In this document: in pieces, positions 24,934 through 37,542 of the stretch
Layout of the letters: every line of letters starts with the position of its first letter
How positions within the stretch are numbered: position 1 is the first letter of the stretch
NCBI RefSeq assembly: GCF_020921035.1
Contig: NC_063151.1
Location: forward strand, 30,820,934-30,884,933
DNA from: Rhodamnia argentea
Lineage: Eukaryota > Streptophyta > Magnoliopsida > Myrtales > Myrtaceae
Direction: 5' to 3'
DNA: 64,000 nucleotides
The notes under the pieces: generated by a model
What the model was told of the DNA's origin: nothing
The model's input: the letters and a program-made list of their open reading frames with translations, nothing else
Databases searched by the model: none
Program-made: the position numbers and the translations under genes

Positions 24934-25951
24934 CGTACGGTGCTTTGCCTTTTCTGAATAAAGAGAGGATATAAGGCGGTGGTGGTGATCGGAGGAAGAT
25001 AAAAGATGGATGCTTGGAGGGACCATCTTTGCTTGGCTATACATAAACAAGTGCTGTACAGGGATGAGAAATTTATTTTCCTCTATCTTCTTCCTCCTTT
25101 GCCTTGCCTTTACAAGAGCACCTAAAGAAAGGACAAAGAAATGAAGGAAAACACTCTTTCATAGGTGTTTAAAACTGACCCTTTTAAAATCACATGATCT
25201 TTCGAATGGACTGAGGCTTCGCTTAATATTTTATTAGGCTGGTGTCTTTAATTTATCAGAAGGAAAGTTCAAACGGTTCCACTTGTAAGCGATGCATAAA
25301 ATACTCCTCTTCACTTCCGAGTCTTGAATGGTCCCCCGCAAGAGCTATTATTGTAAGCCGTGAAAACGGCCCTCCAAAATCTGCATAGCCAAAAGCTAAA
25401 ACACAATAATAGAGAAAAATGATTTACGCACCTAATTTGGAAATTCATCGTTCTTGATGCGGAACAGGGATGATTCTAAACTCGAGCGCTTCTCCTCTAT
25501 TGTCCTTTCTATTACTAGCTCACCGAGACTGCCCATCATGAATTGCATTTTGTAACCGCTCCTTATCTGAGGTTATTTGTACATTAGGGTTAGAAGAGAT
25601 ATTTAGACATTATTTATAGAGTTTTTGGTCATAGATCGTCTCATCATAGGCCTAGCTTTACTTGGTCCACACCTGTCGCCTCCATACTAGAATAATTAAG
25701 AATCTTTGTATCTTACTTTATTAAACTAACCCCGTAAAACAGTAAATATCAATCTCAATTAATGACGCCCAAGTCAAGAAACATCATGAATCGATCTTGT
25801 GTGGACAATAATTTGGATCAATCGAAAGATTAACTATGTTTAGACAAGGGTTAGCACTTTGAAAGAGCTTGATCTCTCATATACTTAGTTTCATTAAATT
25901 AAGTTCACTCGATGGTTAATTCAATTTATTAAGTGTGTAAGTCATGAACTT
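24931..25951. other. intergenic stretch, nothing recognised
   Basis: No gene, RNA or repeat family was identified; the first few hundred bases may hold the end of the FD-like transcript. Confidence 0.35.
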
Positions 25952-26663
25952 CAGGAAAATTACCAACAAAATCTTAAATCTATTGTACTTTTGTCAATTT
26001 AGTCATAAAATACTTAATTTTGTCAATTTAGTCTTAAATATTTTCACTTTTTTTTTTTTAACTTGGTCCATTTGGCAAAATTGGGCCGAAAATCTTTAAC
26101 ATGGACACCGACCGTCCTACGTGGCACGGCCGGCATTGACATGAATAATTTTTTTTTCATTGTTTCTTTTTTAACTCTTTTTTAATGCGGATGGCAAGGA
26201 TATCGTGGCCGTGAGCGAGGCCAGTGTCGCCGGTTGCGGGTAACGCTAGCCTCACAACTGGTGAGGGCTTTAGTACCCTTATTAGCTACAGTAAAAAAAG
26301 GAAAAGAAATATATTAAAAAAAATGAAAAAAATTGAAATAGATATTACAAAAAATATCCACATCAGTTTTGGCCGTTTTATGCGGCATGACTAGCATCCA
26401 CGTTAGCAATTTCTGGCCGAAATTGGCCAAATGAATCAAATGACAGCCAATAGGCATGTAGGCCTACAGATAAAGGGATTGGGGGATGGGGACGCTAGTA
26501 TCAAGGTTTGACTCCTGCGCTCCGCAAAGAGACAGACCAAAAAACAAAGAGAAGAGAGCTACAAATAGGATAAACCAAGAAAAATAATTGATAAAAAATG
26601 AAAAGATTTATGACTCAATTGGTAAAAGTGCAATAGGTTTACGACTTTTCTAGTAATTTTTCC
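25952..26663. mobile_element. family A element, copy 4
   Basis: The left end CAGGAAAATTACCAACAAAA and the right end ..GACTTTTCTAGTAATTTTTCCC are inverted repeats. The flanks CATGAACTT (25943-25951) and CATGAGCAT (26664-26672) match at 7 of 9. The core has CCTACGTGGCACGGCCGG and a mirrored GCAATTTCTGGCCGAAATTGGCC. About 26442-26570 interrupts the right arm with sequence absent from other copies, perhaps a small later insertion. No protein is encoded. Confidence 0.75.
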
Positions 26664-26672
26664 CATGAGCAT

Positions 26673-27661
26673 CTCGAGCATAATTGGGCCAACTATTAGT
26701 ACTTTACAGCGTTTTGTGCAACTTAAGATAGGATTTGAAGTTGGAACTACTCGGTGGCGGGAGAGTGATGGAGGAGGGCAAGCTAAGAAGCTAAGCAAAT
26801 TTGTGACATGAAGGCGAGGGGGATCTCTCTCTAGCGTTCATCAAAAACTTGGTGAGCGCCAAGTTCAAAGTCGACCGAAAGCGAGATCGTGGAACAATGG
26901 AGTCCGCGAATGAGTAATTAGAGGTGAAGTAAAGAGAGGAACTGAGAGATAATTCGGTAATGGCGTAAAAGCTGGATAACCGACTGAAAAAGAAAGGGAG
27001 CCACAGATAAGGTTGTAAGCCCTAGCCTTCCAAGGGCCTCGGCAAAGATACTCGAGGACGCTGGAATGATGAAAGGGTGTTGTTGCCAGTGACAAACGCC
27101 AAGGATGGAGTCTCGCCTAACGTGGGGCTGTCCTGGGACGTGACAAGTATTGAGTCAGTTTTCAAATACTATATCTAATCCAGGTTTATCACACCCTTTT
27201 ATGCTGGATTTCTTACCCAACATTTTATCCAGACGTATCCGGGTTTATCCTGTCAACGTCACCAAACACCGATTAGGATAGTTTGTTATCCAATCTGGAT
27301 CATCCAACGCAACCTAAAGAGATTCGTTCTTTAGTCAAAGACTGTTTAATATCCCAGCCTTTTTTGAGACCTACGGAAGAGCCGTCCGAGAAAAAAGAAA
27401 ATTGAAAAGTTTCGCTATCTAAGATGGCGTGTAAACTGCCCTGTTAGAGAGCGACGTGGGTCACAAAATCAGGATCGAACAAAATCGCGTCGACCGTCAT
27501 TCTGGAAATGAACCTGGCCCACGAATATCCTCGTCCCCCAACGAGAAATCCTATTCAAGTAACATTGACGTCAAAATGAACTGGATCCTGCTACGGAAAA
27601 GCAGGGTTCTCTTTCTCGTTTTGGCCGGGCAATGCAGAATGAAGCCGAACTAACTTTATTG
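26673..27661. other. intergenic stretch, nothing firmly recognised
   Basis: Around 27180-27320 there are ATCCAGG..CCGGGTTTATCC and ..GATAGTTTGTTATCCAATCTGGATCATCC phrases in partial inverted order, perhaps a small worn element. No gene signal is seen. Confidence 0.3.
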
Positions 27662-28028
27662 GGAAAATGAGTTAGATTGTGCAAAAAATTTAGCCTAATA
27701 TGTAATAATTTATGAACTTTTGATTTGTTTAATATGATCCATTAACTTTAACTCGATGTACAATATCGTCCCTAAAATTTTAATTTATTCAATCTCATCC
27801 ATGAACTTTTGGCAAAATGTTCAAACTAGCCCTTATACTATATGAAAACATCCAATATTATCCTTCAATTAATTTAAGTTCGGAGACAACATTGAATATC
27901 TTGATATGATCCAGGTACTAGTCTCAATATGTACCAAAAGTTAAGATATCGCATTGAAAAAATAAAAAATGCAAGGACCACATTGCATATTGGGTCAAAG
28001 TTCAATGACCATTTATGTGATTTTTCCA
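27662..28028. repeat. family F interspersed repeat, interrupted at its right end by family A copy 5
   Basis: The sequence repeats phrases such as ATGAACTTTTG, AATATGATCC and CAAAGTTCAATGACC that recur in both orientations, as in common short plant interspersed repeats. Its right end TTTATGTGATTTTTCCA is where the next family A element inserted. Boundaries are approximate, and this is the only copy found in the window. Confidence 0.45.
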
Positions 28029-28576
28029 AGGAAAATTATCAAAACAGTCATAAACCTATTGCAATTGTGTCGATTTAGTCCTTAATTTTTTTCTTTGGCC
28101 AACTGAGTCTTAAAACTTTTATAATTATGCCAATTCAGTCTACTTTGCTAGCCGGCAATGACGTGGTGTCACATGCACCGACGAGAACATTTTTAATAAT
28201 ATTTTTTATTTATTTGTTTTCTTTCTCTCTTTTTTTTCTCTCCTACTGCTATTATGGCTGGCGAGCTCGTCCGCAAGGGTCATTGGAGCTTGCCAACCAC
28301 AAACAGAACAAAGAAGGAAGAACAAAAAAATAGGCAATAAAAAATTAATATTTTTTTTAAAAAAAATTTAATAATTAATTTAATAATTTAATATATTATT
28401 AAATTAATATTAAAAATTTTCCACCTAAGTGCCGGAAATGCTAGATTAGGGTCGACCAGCCAAATGGACTGAATTGGCACAAATACAAAAGCTTTACGAC
28501 TGAATTAGCAAAAAAAAATTTAGAATTGAATTGATACAATTGTAATAGATTTATGGCCATTTTGTTAATTATCTCC
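28029..28576. mobile_element. family A element, copy 5
   Basis: The left end AGGAAAATTATCAAAACAGT and the right end ..TTTTGTTAATTATCTCC are inverted repeats about 50 bases long, with CTATTGCAATTGTGTCGA mirrored by GATACAATTGTAATAG. The flanks ATTTTTCCA (28020-28028) and ATTTTCTCA (28577-28585) match at 7 of 9. The core contains GGCTGGCGAG. It is one of the shortest copies (548 bases). Confidence 0.78.
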
Positions 28577-28935
28577 ATTTTCTCAACTTTTTTTGGCCAT
28601 GTAGTGTTTTGTCTTTTTATTTAATTCTATCTTATCATATTCTATTATACACGTCACACTGTGTGCATCATGTGCTGTGTTCCCTCACTTGCTCATTCCC
28701 ATCCTTAACCCCCCTTAAGGAGGTGGGGAATCCCCTTCCCAAGTGAGAAGAATGGCCCTAGGGTAGCCCCCAGTGATTAGCCGTGTCAAGTGTCACCCAT
28801 TGGATTCTCTTACCTTCAAATTGTACAAGGAATTCCAACAAAAAAAAAATTGTACATGGAATCACTTTTGACCAAGTTTCGGTCAATACGACCTGACCCA
28901 AATAGGACAAATCGTTCCACATTCATGTTAATTTT

Positions 28936-29351
28936 TAGAGATGTCAAACGAGTGGGTTCGGCCGGGTTCGGTTGGGTCAAATATTGTCCGACCCATATTA
29001 ACCCATTTTGATTCATTTTTATGCTATACAAATCTAGTGACACATATCCGACTCAATTCATATTCGACTCAACTCATATCCGACCCGACCTATTTTATTA
29101 AAACACTTCAATATTATAATTTAGTTTAAAGAAAATTATTTCTTATACTTTTTTAAATATATATATTGCTAAAAAAATTATACTTTTTTTAGCTAATTCA
29201 TTTATGACCCATTTAAAATTCATTTAGGACCCATTAAGTTTCTAAGTAACCCATTTATAATCCACTTTTAAAACTTAAGAAATCCTTTTATAACCCACCG
29301 CAATAAAAAAAGGGGTCAAATATGGGTTATGGACCCATTTTGCCACCTTTA
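28936..29351. mobile_element. family B hAT-like element, copy 2
   Basis: The left end TAGAGATGTCAAACGAGTGG and the right end ..CATTTTGCCACCTTTA are inverted repeats. GGGTTCGG / GACCCATATTAACCC phrases fill the arms, as in the copy at 11624-12525, with an AT-rich middle. A clear 8-bp duplication is not preserved. Confidence 0.7.
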
Positions 29352-30842
29352 GTATTCAGTGGGCGAGAAAAGTTACTTTATCTTAAAATGGTGACTCAAA
29401 AATCATATTCACATTCGAATAACCGATTTACGGAGCGCAAGTCCAAATCTTTTCGACAGTGAAATATAGACAATAAAAATCAACTTTCGGGGGATAATCG
29501 GGTAAGACGCTAGTGACATTTTACTAAATATTTTGAGAATCGAATATAGACGTTCGTCCACAAAATCCCACTTGCCCTGAGAATCAGACATGGGTAGGGT
29601 TTTATTCTCACATTTATGCAAAACTTGATAACCTTTGCGGCTTTTCTGGGATTCCCAAAGAAAGTCCTTCTAAATAAAGCCAAAGAAATCCAAATTCAAA
29701 GCAATGGACCGATACTCTCTCTGTCCCTCCTCCGCCCCCCCCGGGACACGATGAAAAAAAAGGGAATCCAATTTGTGCAAAAAGAAGACATTCTTGGACG
29801 GTAACATGTAAAAGAACAAAAAAGAGATGTAACAGAACTTCACAGTGGATCGATCCACTCGAGGGTTGCTTTGGTTCAATAACGTCATGATAAGGATGCC
29901 CAATTGTCCTAATCTCAATATAGTAGGAAATCCGACTGGATTATACAATAGTTATAGCTACCAAATCAATGACTAACTCATTGTATTACTTTCTGTTAGA
30001 GGATAATGAATCAACTCCAAAGGTTAACCGGATGAATGAGTGACGTGAACTTTCAAGGAATTATTCTCTTGATCGTCTGAACCACGTTTATTATCGATAT
30101 TTCTCTTCTGTTGTTTTATCTTTCTTTTACACACGACAGTGATTAAAATAATTTTGAGCTTTGACAATAATGAGAAGCCAAACAGAGAATATGATAATAT
30201 GGAATTCATTTGAACTATTAGTGAACTGGATGCCTTTTAAAGTTGTGATCCGAGCCCGCAAAGACGGTACATGCTCCTTCAAGTAAGATTCTAAGTTAGG
30301 ATACGATGTCCAAATAACACGCACTGGCCACCCCATATCCCATGTCATATAGTCGGATAGAATAAGTTAGCCATAGCAACATATCCTATGCACATGTCAC
30401 GAAGGGTTAAGCGTGCAAAAGAATTCACTATTCTAGTACCAAATAAATTTGTCGAAAAGATCTACTCAAAGTACGAAAATAGTTAAGCGTAACGTGGATG
30501 TGTTACGTAAGCCACTAAGCACTTTTTTTTTTTAAGACAAAAGGAAATCTCACCATCAATCACATCCGTTGACTAACTAAATCGATGTTCCCCTGGGGAA
30601 GCACATAAAAGGAAAAAACAAGTGATAATGTTGTTTAAGCAGGAAAGGGACGCGCATCGGATTTAAATTAAGCAGCCCACAAATATCTTCTTGACTTTTC
30701 CCTTTTCGTCTTGCCCTTGCACGATAATCATAAAATTTATGCGGAAGAAGCCATCCATTACCGCTGTTGCTTCAAGTGACTCTACCTACCCTATTATTCT
30801 AATTGTTTAAAAATATTCTCCCTTGCCACCAATTTTTTTTAA
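29352..30842. other. intergenic stretch, nothing recognised
   Basis: About 1.5 kb with no gene, RNA or repeat family that I can support. Confidence 0.35.
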
Positions 30843-31316
30843 GGAAAATTTTTAAATAAAGGCTCGAAATACGCTTATTTTCTCGAATAAATGCTTGAAG
30901 TGACATATTTATTTCAAATAATGGTCTGAAATAGTCATATAATCTCGAAAAAAGGGCCCGACCTCAAGGATATTTTCGTCATTTATTTTTTTTCATATTT
31001 TAAATATTAAAAAAAATTGTTAAAAAAATTAAAAAAAGTTAAAAACAAATCCATCGTCTTCATTGCCTTCCCATAGCCAACCACCAAGACCACCATGGAC
31101 AACCACTACCACCACTTGTGTTCGTCGCGCCACCGCTAGCGAAATCCTTTTTTTGAGATTACATGGCCACTTTAGGCTTTTATTTAAAATAAATCTTACT
31201 TCATTCCCATATTTGAGAAAATGATAATATTTCGGGTCTTTATTTGAAATAAGATCCACTTTAGGCCCTTATTTGAGAAAGTAAGAGCACTTGAAGCCTT
31301 TATTTGAAATTTTTCC
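30843..31316. mobile_element. family D non-autonomous Mutator-like element, copy 1
   Basis: The left end GGAAAATTTTTAAATAAAGG and the right end ..CTTTATTTGAAATTTTTCC are inverted repeats. The arms repeat phrases of the form CACTT.AGGC..TTATTTGA(G)AAA, mirrored across the element. The flanks TTTTTTTAA (30834-30842) and TTTTTTCAA (31317-31325) match at 8 of 9, although they are low-complexity. No coding sequence is present. Confidence 0.75.
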
Positions 31317-31519
31317 TTTTTTCAACCATTCTTACAAAAAAAAAAAATAATGATAAAGATAATTTTCGAACTCTATTTGTTAAAAACACAAAAAGAGACA
31401 AAATCATGAGCCGGCGGCCGAGGTTGCCGCATCTCCTCTAAAGGAACAATTCGTGGGGAAAAACGATTGCATGAAGACAAAACTATATATATTTGCAATT
31501 GACGCAATCGAACAAGAAA

Positions 31520-31591
31520 TCCATTGTCGTCCAGCGGTTAGGATATCTGGCTTTCACCCAGGAGACCCGGGTTCGATTCCCGGCAATGGAA
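31520..31591 (+). tRNA. trnE-UUC: tRNA-Glu (UUC)
   Basis: Seventy-two bases fold as a tRNA. The acceptor stem TCCATTG pairs with CAATGGA, followed by discriminator A. The anticodon stem-loop CTGGCTTTCACCCAG carries TTC. The T arm is ACCCGGGTTCGATTCCCGG with an intact B box (GGTTCGATTCC). Like nuclear plant genes, it lacks an encoded CCA and has a T run soon after (ATCTTTTTG). It lies alone in a gene-poor stretch. Confidence 0.95.
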
Positions 31592-32680
31592 ATCTTTTTG
31601 TCATTTTCTACTTTTGTCACCCGTGAGCTTTCCTTTTTAATTTCTTTTATTGGGTGGGCTTTGAATTGGGGACAGACATTCTTCTCGGCCCAATTTAAGG
31701 TTGTACGCTCGTGATTTCGTGTCTATGCTGGGCCATCCTCGACATGCCCAATTTTTACACGAACGAACGGCGATCGGTGCTTTCATTGACCATACCACAC
31801 ATCATCTGTGCGATTGAATTTCTATTCATGCTTCTTCATTTACAGTAGTCGACGCGCCTCATGAGTCGTTCATGTTAGATCCGCTCAAACCGTGCTTTGA
31901 TAGATGAAAAAAAAAGGGGTTGATTTTTTAGCACCCCGGGTTTGGTATATCGGCTGATCGAAAGTTTGGATAATACATGGAATTAAACATGTAATTTCTT
32001 TTCTTTTTCTTTTTTTATGGCGGAACGATAATATTCGATAACAATCGTTATAATTTAGATTTTCCATGAATCTTTCTGGATAACTCTCCTGAGAATCTTT
32101 ACTGTCTGGATGATATCATATCTTGTAGGGAATCTCCACCTTTTTGATGATTTCCTATCAGGGGCCATCTAAAGTTGCTTTGGACACTCTACCCACGAAA
32201 GATAGAAACACACAAAGGTATTTGATCACTACTTTTGCTAGAGAAGGCAAAAATCTACATCTCCATTTAGCAGGTATTGCATGTTTATTCTAGGAACTGT
32301 TCAACATAAGAGCAAAATGAATTTGGCTCTAATTCCTAGGAGCTTAGACAAAATCTAGGTTGCCCGGCAAGAGGATGACGATGATGATGATGAGAACTTT
32401 AAATCTTAAAGCCATTCGAGCTGTCGCATGCTTAACCAGTTTCGCCTCCAAAGCTAATCCAAAATGCGCGCCATAACTGTCCCGAAAGCAAAAAGACCCA
32501 CCAATTATTCAAAGCACCAAAGTGGCAAGCCACGGTCATTCCTCTCGTTTCTTTCTTTACTTTCTCCTATCCGAGTGCCCTCTTTTACCGATGCAACTTT
32601 GCGAAAAGCTTTACCGAGGGAAGAAATCAAAGGGCAAGGTAAAAAAAAAAAAGAGGATAAAATAACTGAAAGAAGTGTAT
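31592..32680. other. intergenic stretch, nothing recognised
   Basis: No gene or repeat family is supported after the tRNA terminator-like T run. Confidence 0.35.
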
Positions 32681-33050
32681 GAAAAGTCCTAAACCTATAT
32701 TGCATTGGTGCCAATTTCAATCCTAAACCTATTGCCTCGGCGAGGCCGACCGTTGCATGTGGCGGCGAGGGCCATTGTCACTCAGTCGAGGCCATCCCTC
32801 GCCGGCCACCAGAGGAAAGAGAAGGAGAAAAAAAAAATAGAGAGAAGAAAAAAGAAAGAAAAATCGAGAATTATTATAATATTAAATGTCCGCATCAGCA
32901 TCGGCCATGCCATGTAGGTCGGCCAACGACCACGTCCGCAATATCCGGCTAAAATTACCCGGAATGATTGAATTGACACAATTAAAAAGGTTTAAGACTG
33001 AATTGGGCACAAATGCAATAAGTTTATGAATTTTTTTTACACTTTTTCCC
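32681..33050. mobile_element. family A element, copy 6, internally short
   Basis: Left arm GAAAAGTCCTAAACCTATAT and right arm ..GCACAAATGCAATAAGTTTATGAATT are inverted. The core GGCGAGGGCC..CATCCCTCGCCGGCCACC is present, then GTCCGCATCAGCATCGGCCATG. The extreme ends seen in other copies are worn or missing, so it looks like a deletion derivative. Confidence 0.6.
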
Positions 33051-33469
33051 AAAAAAATGGGGTCGAAAGAAGGTGAGGTTCGTTATGTATCATAACTTTG
33101 GGTAAATTAACCCATCTTAATCTAAGACATCAAATGCTTTTCATGAACAATATAGTTAGAGGATTATCGAATCTGACCGACTCGATCTTGTTTTGTTCCG
33201 AAGCTTGTTTTCGAGTCACGAAACCAGAATCCTGACTCATGCTGACTGGGGGCCTTTCAGGGTAAAGAACTGGCGTGGCTCGGCTTGCGGGCACCATGGG
33301 ATTGGTGTTGGGCTTTTGGTAAGGCAGCCAAAAGGAGCTGCTTTTCTTTCCTTGCGATGTGTTTAAAGCGGGGGTTTGATTAGGTTTTCTTTTGTTAAGG
33401 CATACTTAACGGGTGCAATTAGCCCACTTGTCAACTTGATCCATTCAGATTACTTTTGGAGACAGCTCT

Positions 33470-33860
33470 CGGAAAAATTATCAGAAAAGTTGTAAACCTA
33501 TTACAATTATGACAATTCAATTCTAAATTTTTTGCATTTGTGCCAATTCAGTCCTACATCTTTTGCATTTATATTAATTCAGTCTATCTGTCCAATTTTA
33601 GCCGGAAATTGCTAACATGGGGCTATTGACGCTGACATGACAATTTTTAATATTATTTTAATATTTTATTGGAATTTTTATGTTCTATTTTCTATTTTCT
33701 TTATCTTTTTTTTTCCTTCACTATCTTTTTCTTCCTCCAGGCGGTCGCCGACATTTGGCAATTGGCTAGAGGCGAGGGTTGGCAACTCGCCGACCTCAGG
33801 CAAAGCTCACCCTCGCCGGCCACCGGCAAGGGCAAGGCGCTACGTCACCATCTTTGGGCG
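33470..33860. mobile_element. family A element, copy 7, right part missing
   Basis: Begins GGAAAAATTATCAGAAAAGTTGTAAACC, followed by the usual CAATTCAGTCC phrases, CCAATTTTAGCCGGAAATTGC and the core GGCGAGGGTTGGC..CACCCTCGCCGGCCACCGGC. No matching right arm follows within several hundred bases. Left end and core only. Confidence 0.65.
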
Positions 33861-34024
33861 AACATTAGTTATCTCGTCTCGCCAATTGAACTATGTACTC
33901 AAGATTTTTGTTATCTCATCCCCATGAGCTAGATTTTGATGCCTATGCACCTATTATGACTAACTTTAGCGATCCGTCTTGCGTTTGATCATATGAATTA
34001 GTATTGTGTGAGGAATGTTCCGAT

Positions 34025-34922
34025 TAGGGGTGAGCAAAAAAATTGAGATCCGCCCAAACCAGATCGGACCGTACCCAATCACCCGATTTTTTATGGTAAT
34101 CGGTGGGTACAAGTCTAATTCTTGGTTCTAATTTTCTAGAACCGGCGACATCGGGTTCTGTTCATGGTTTCAAGTGAGAACTATCCAATTGGACCAACCG
34201 GACTAGACCAATTTTCAGAGTCGCATTTTCCTGCATGAATGACATACACCACTTCTGATCGATCAATGGATTTTGTTTGCTAGTCTTCACAATGTTAATG
34301 GAAGAATAAATCGAATCACTCGCTAAAATGCGCAACCCTATTGCTTTGTTGCTTTTTGGAAGGACAAATGGTACCGCACTTGGTAAGGATTTTTTCAGTG
34401 TAGGAGCATATCATGAGGTAAGTGAGCAGAGGAGCTTAACATCCATTATTTAGCCCATGCTTATATCAGGATGTTGAGAGCGATACCATTTCTGGTTTCT
34501 AGCCAGGAATTCTTTCGGCTCGGAGAATTTCTTATCCAATTTCAAGAAGTTGTCGACTTTCCAGGTGCCCTTCTGAACGATTGTGTCCTTTACCATCGAC
34601 AGATTCTCTCCTTTGCCAATGCTCTTTTACTCGTAACCAAAACCTCCGCGACAAATGTACGAGTATTGTCCATGAGATACCCGTGGATTTAGTCCCTCTC
34701 CAGACTACGATCTTCGTTGGTGCCTTTTTTAATTGATCTTGGTACTCGGTAAGACCGGTTCCATGGATTCAATCGAGAACCAGATCGGACGGTGGTTCGG
34801 TTCTCTAGTGGATCCATAGAATGAGCAGGTGGTTCACAATTCGCATTTTGCGGAACCAATCCTTAGCGGGTGGTTTTCGATTCTAGAGTGGGAACCACCC
34901 ATTATGAAACCGATCACCCATA
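34025..34922. mobile_element. family C hAT-like element, copy 2, long, with an unrelated interior
   Basis: The left end TAGGGGTGAGCAAAAAAATT and the right end CATAATGG..GATCACCCATA (read inward) are inverted. The flanks GTTCCGAT (34017-34024) and GTTCCAAT (34923-34930) match at 7 of 8. The outer 200 bases on each side consist of AACCGG / CCGGTT phrases typical of the family. About 34230-34730 does not: it is ordinary-looking unique sequence, including a 73-codon open frame. It could be captured host DNA or a divergent interior. Confidence 0.72.
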
Positions 34923-35100
34923 GTTCCAATTGAAGCATAATTATCGACCATCATCCAACTCCGTGCAAATGAGGATGTCTAGATCTCCTCACGAAGTTCG
35001 TTGAACTTTGGGATTTGAATTCTTTATTCCCAAAGACAGGCAAATGCAAGAGCTACTAAGCTAACTACTCTCGAAGACACAGTGCTAAGCATATAATTTA

Positions 35101-35663
35101 AGAAAATTTACCAAAAAGTGCTAAACCTATTGCAATTATACCAATTCAATCCTAAACTTATTTTTTTTTCCATTCAGTCCTAAACATTTTGCATTCATGC
35201 CAATTCAACCCCAAACCTGTTGCACTTATGCTAATTCAATCTTCCGATCAATTTTGGTCGGAATCGCTAATATGACGCGGCCGGCTTTGATGTAACCAAT
35301 TTTTAATAATATTTCTTCTTCTTCTTTCTCCAGCCGGCCACCGAGCCCAAGAACTAGCCAAAGGCAAGGGTTAGCGAAGCTCACCCTCACCAGCCACCAA
35401 AGAGGGCAAGCCTTGCCCACTCCTAGCGAGACCGGCCTCGCCATTGCTATACGAGCCTCGCCGTCGCGAGGTATAAACGAAACATTATTAAAATTAGCCA
35501 CATCGGCGTTGGTCGCGTTACCTCAGCAATTTTGGGCAAAAATTGTCTGGGAGGACTGAATTGGCACAAATACAAAAGATTTAGGACTGAATTGATAAAA
35601 AAAAATATTTAGGATTGAATTGGAACAATTACAATAGGTTTAGGATTTTTTTGATAATTTTCT
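35101..35663. mobile_element. family A element, copy 8
   Basis: The left arm AGAAAATTTACCAAAAAGTGCTAAACC and the right arm ..GGTTTAGGATTTTTTTGATAATTTTCT are inverted copies. The core CCAGCCGGCCACCGAGCCC..CTCACCCTCACCAGCCACC and CAATTTTGGTCGG / TTTTGGGCAAAAATTGTC are present. The 9-bp flanks are no longer convincing, which suggests age. Confidence 0.72.
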
Positions 35664-37060
35664 CATAAGTGCAATGCATTTTTTTTTCTTTATTTGCTGT
35701 AAACTAGCTCCAATCAATAGTAAATGGCTCGATTATTTAGCAACTACACTCCGACTGATATCTTTCGAATTCTTAAGTTATATAATTTCTAGAACTTAAT
35801 TTTCCAGTATTATCGAACAGATTGTAAAGGCCCGTTCGATAACTTCGCAGCTTCCCCGATCATGAAAGCTCTTTAGATGTCTGAAACTATTTTCAAATTG
35901 TGCATTTGATGTTGGACAGAGATGGGGTTACAAGATCCGATGATTTTGTTCTCATTGAGGAGATCTATCAGCAAAGTTAGGCTTCCCAGGAGAGAGCACC
36001 CGTTCATAATTTTCGTTTCTCATCGAAAAGGGACAGCACTTTCACAATTTTTCTTATCTAAAATTCCAATTTTATTTGGGGGGGCGAAGAGGAGACACTT
36101 TTGCTTTAATGCTTCAAGGTGGGAAATCTGAAATCTCTTATTCTTCTGGCTCCCATCACGAATATCAAATCTGCGTGGATGCTTTTTTAGTTATTATTCA
36201 TTTCAATTCCTTAATTAAAAAGATCAATGAATGAATCTTGAAGCAACACCCACTTTGGAAAGGCAATTTTCCATATTTTGGACTGACCTTGCATTGTGCA
36301 CAAGGGACACGCAAAGTGAGACATTGCAAAGGTGGCATTCGATATTTTAATATGATGCTGGTGATTTAGTGGACTTCATGATGCATAAGAAGATCGAGAG
36401 ATTTCAACTAAAAAGGAAAAAAGTTTAGTGAGAATGGTTCCAAAAGTCCTGGGGGTATTTTACAAGTTGTGCGTGCAATTTGTAGATGATACCTTCGTGA
36501 CTTTAGCTGAGGACCGAGGACTCTTCTCCTTTTCCAACTCCTGGACTTAAAAATGGCGTGAAGAATCAAAGCATTCATTATTCTTTTGACGGCCGAAAAG
36601 CTTTTCGATTAATGAATTTTTACTTTCTTTCGTAACAGGAGATATTCGTACCTTTGATCGATAATCCGTTTTCTTCGGTACAAGAGAGCAAAGATGCTCC
36701 TATCTAGTTTGCGACAGACAAAGGCTCCTTTTGACGACAAGTTTGATTATGTATATCGTCTTTTCATTATGTTGGTATTGAAATAAGATTAAGTAAATTT
36801 ATATCGGTCTCTGTCAACTAAAGTAAGTTCACCCTCATCTACTTAAGAATTTATTTTTAGAATTTATGAAATATAATATTTAGTTCTACAAATGGTCGAT
36901 TATAAAGAAAGGAAAGTTTAATGATAGGAAATGAAATATGATCTGAGTAAAAAAGAAATCATAAATCCAATGTCCGGTGATGGAATTTAACCAAATTAGT
37001 ATGTCGTCTTTGCCTAAAGAGCGTGCAAGAGAGGAAAATCATACGTAATTATCCGAGAAA
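35664..37060. other. intergenic stretch, nothing recognised
   Basis: About 1.4 kb with no gene or repeat family that I can support. Confidence 0.35.
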
Positions 37061-37064
37061 CTGA

Positions 37065-37106
37065 ATGGTGATGGTGATGGTGATGGTGATGGTGATGGTG
37101 ATGGGG
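37065..37106. repeat. (ATGGTG)6-7 minisatellite
   Basis: Six perfect ATGGTG units followed by one ATGGGG unit. Isolated, with no open gene around it. Confidence 0.92.
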
Positions 37107-37171
37107 ATGATACCGGATTCTACCGAAAATAATTCTGTAGTACTGTTTCTTAATAAACTTTATTCATTAAG

Positions 37172-37390
37172 ACTCCGTTTGTTCCATGAAAATCGAATGA
37201 TTTGAAAAATATTTTCCTAAAAACGATGGATTGTATCGTCTACAAAAATGAATATGCGATAAATATTTTAATTATCCTCGGAAATATTGAAATGCAAATC
37301 ATTTTTTTATAAATGAAGATATTTCTCATTAACTAAAAATGTAGGCGATCGTTTTTGAAAAAAATATTTTTTTTCATTGAAATTGCAGCA
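37172..37390. repeat. short hairpin-type interspersed repeat
   Basis: CGTTTGTTCCATGAAAATCG and GATTTGAAAAATATTTTCC near the left are mirrored by GATCGTTTTTGAAAAAAATATTTT near the right. A shorter, similar segment is at 13545-13665. Boundaries are rough. Confidence 0.45.
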
Positions 37391-37542
37391 TGTTGTTGTT
37401 ATCCAAAATCAAGTACCGTGGGAGCGCAGGATACAATAAGCAATTTCAGCCCATGATTGATTTAAGAACGGAGAAAACGAGTCAGCATAAGTTATGTGCA
37501 CGGCACAATCTCGGCACACGTGCAAAACGGAAAAAGGATGAT

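Noticed and set aside
34471-34692. 73-codon frame as a captured gene
   Set aside because: Too short and without a known motif; kept only as part of the family C copy 2 description.
37065-37106. CRISPR-like array
   Set aside because: Contiguous 6-base minisatellite units with no spacers, in a plant genome.
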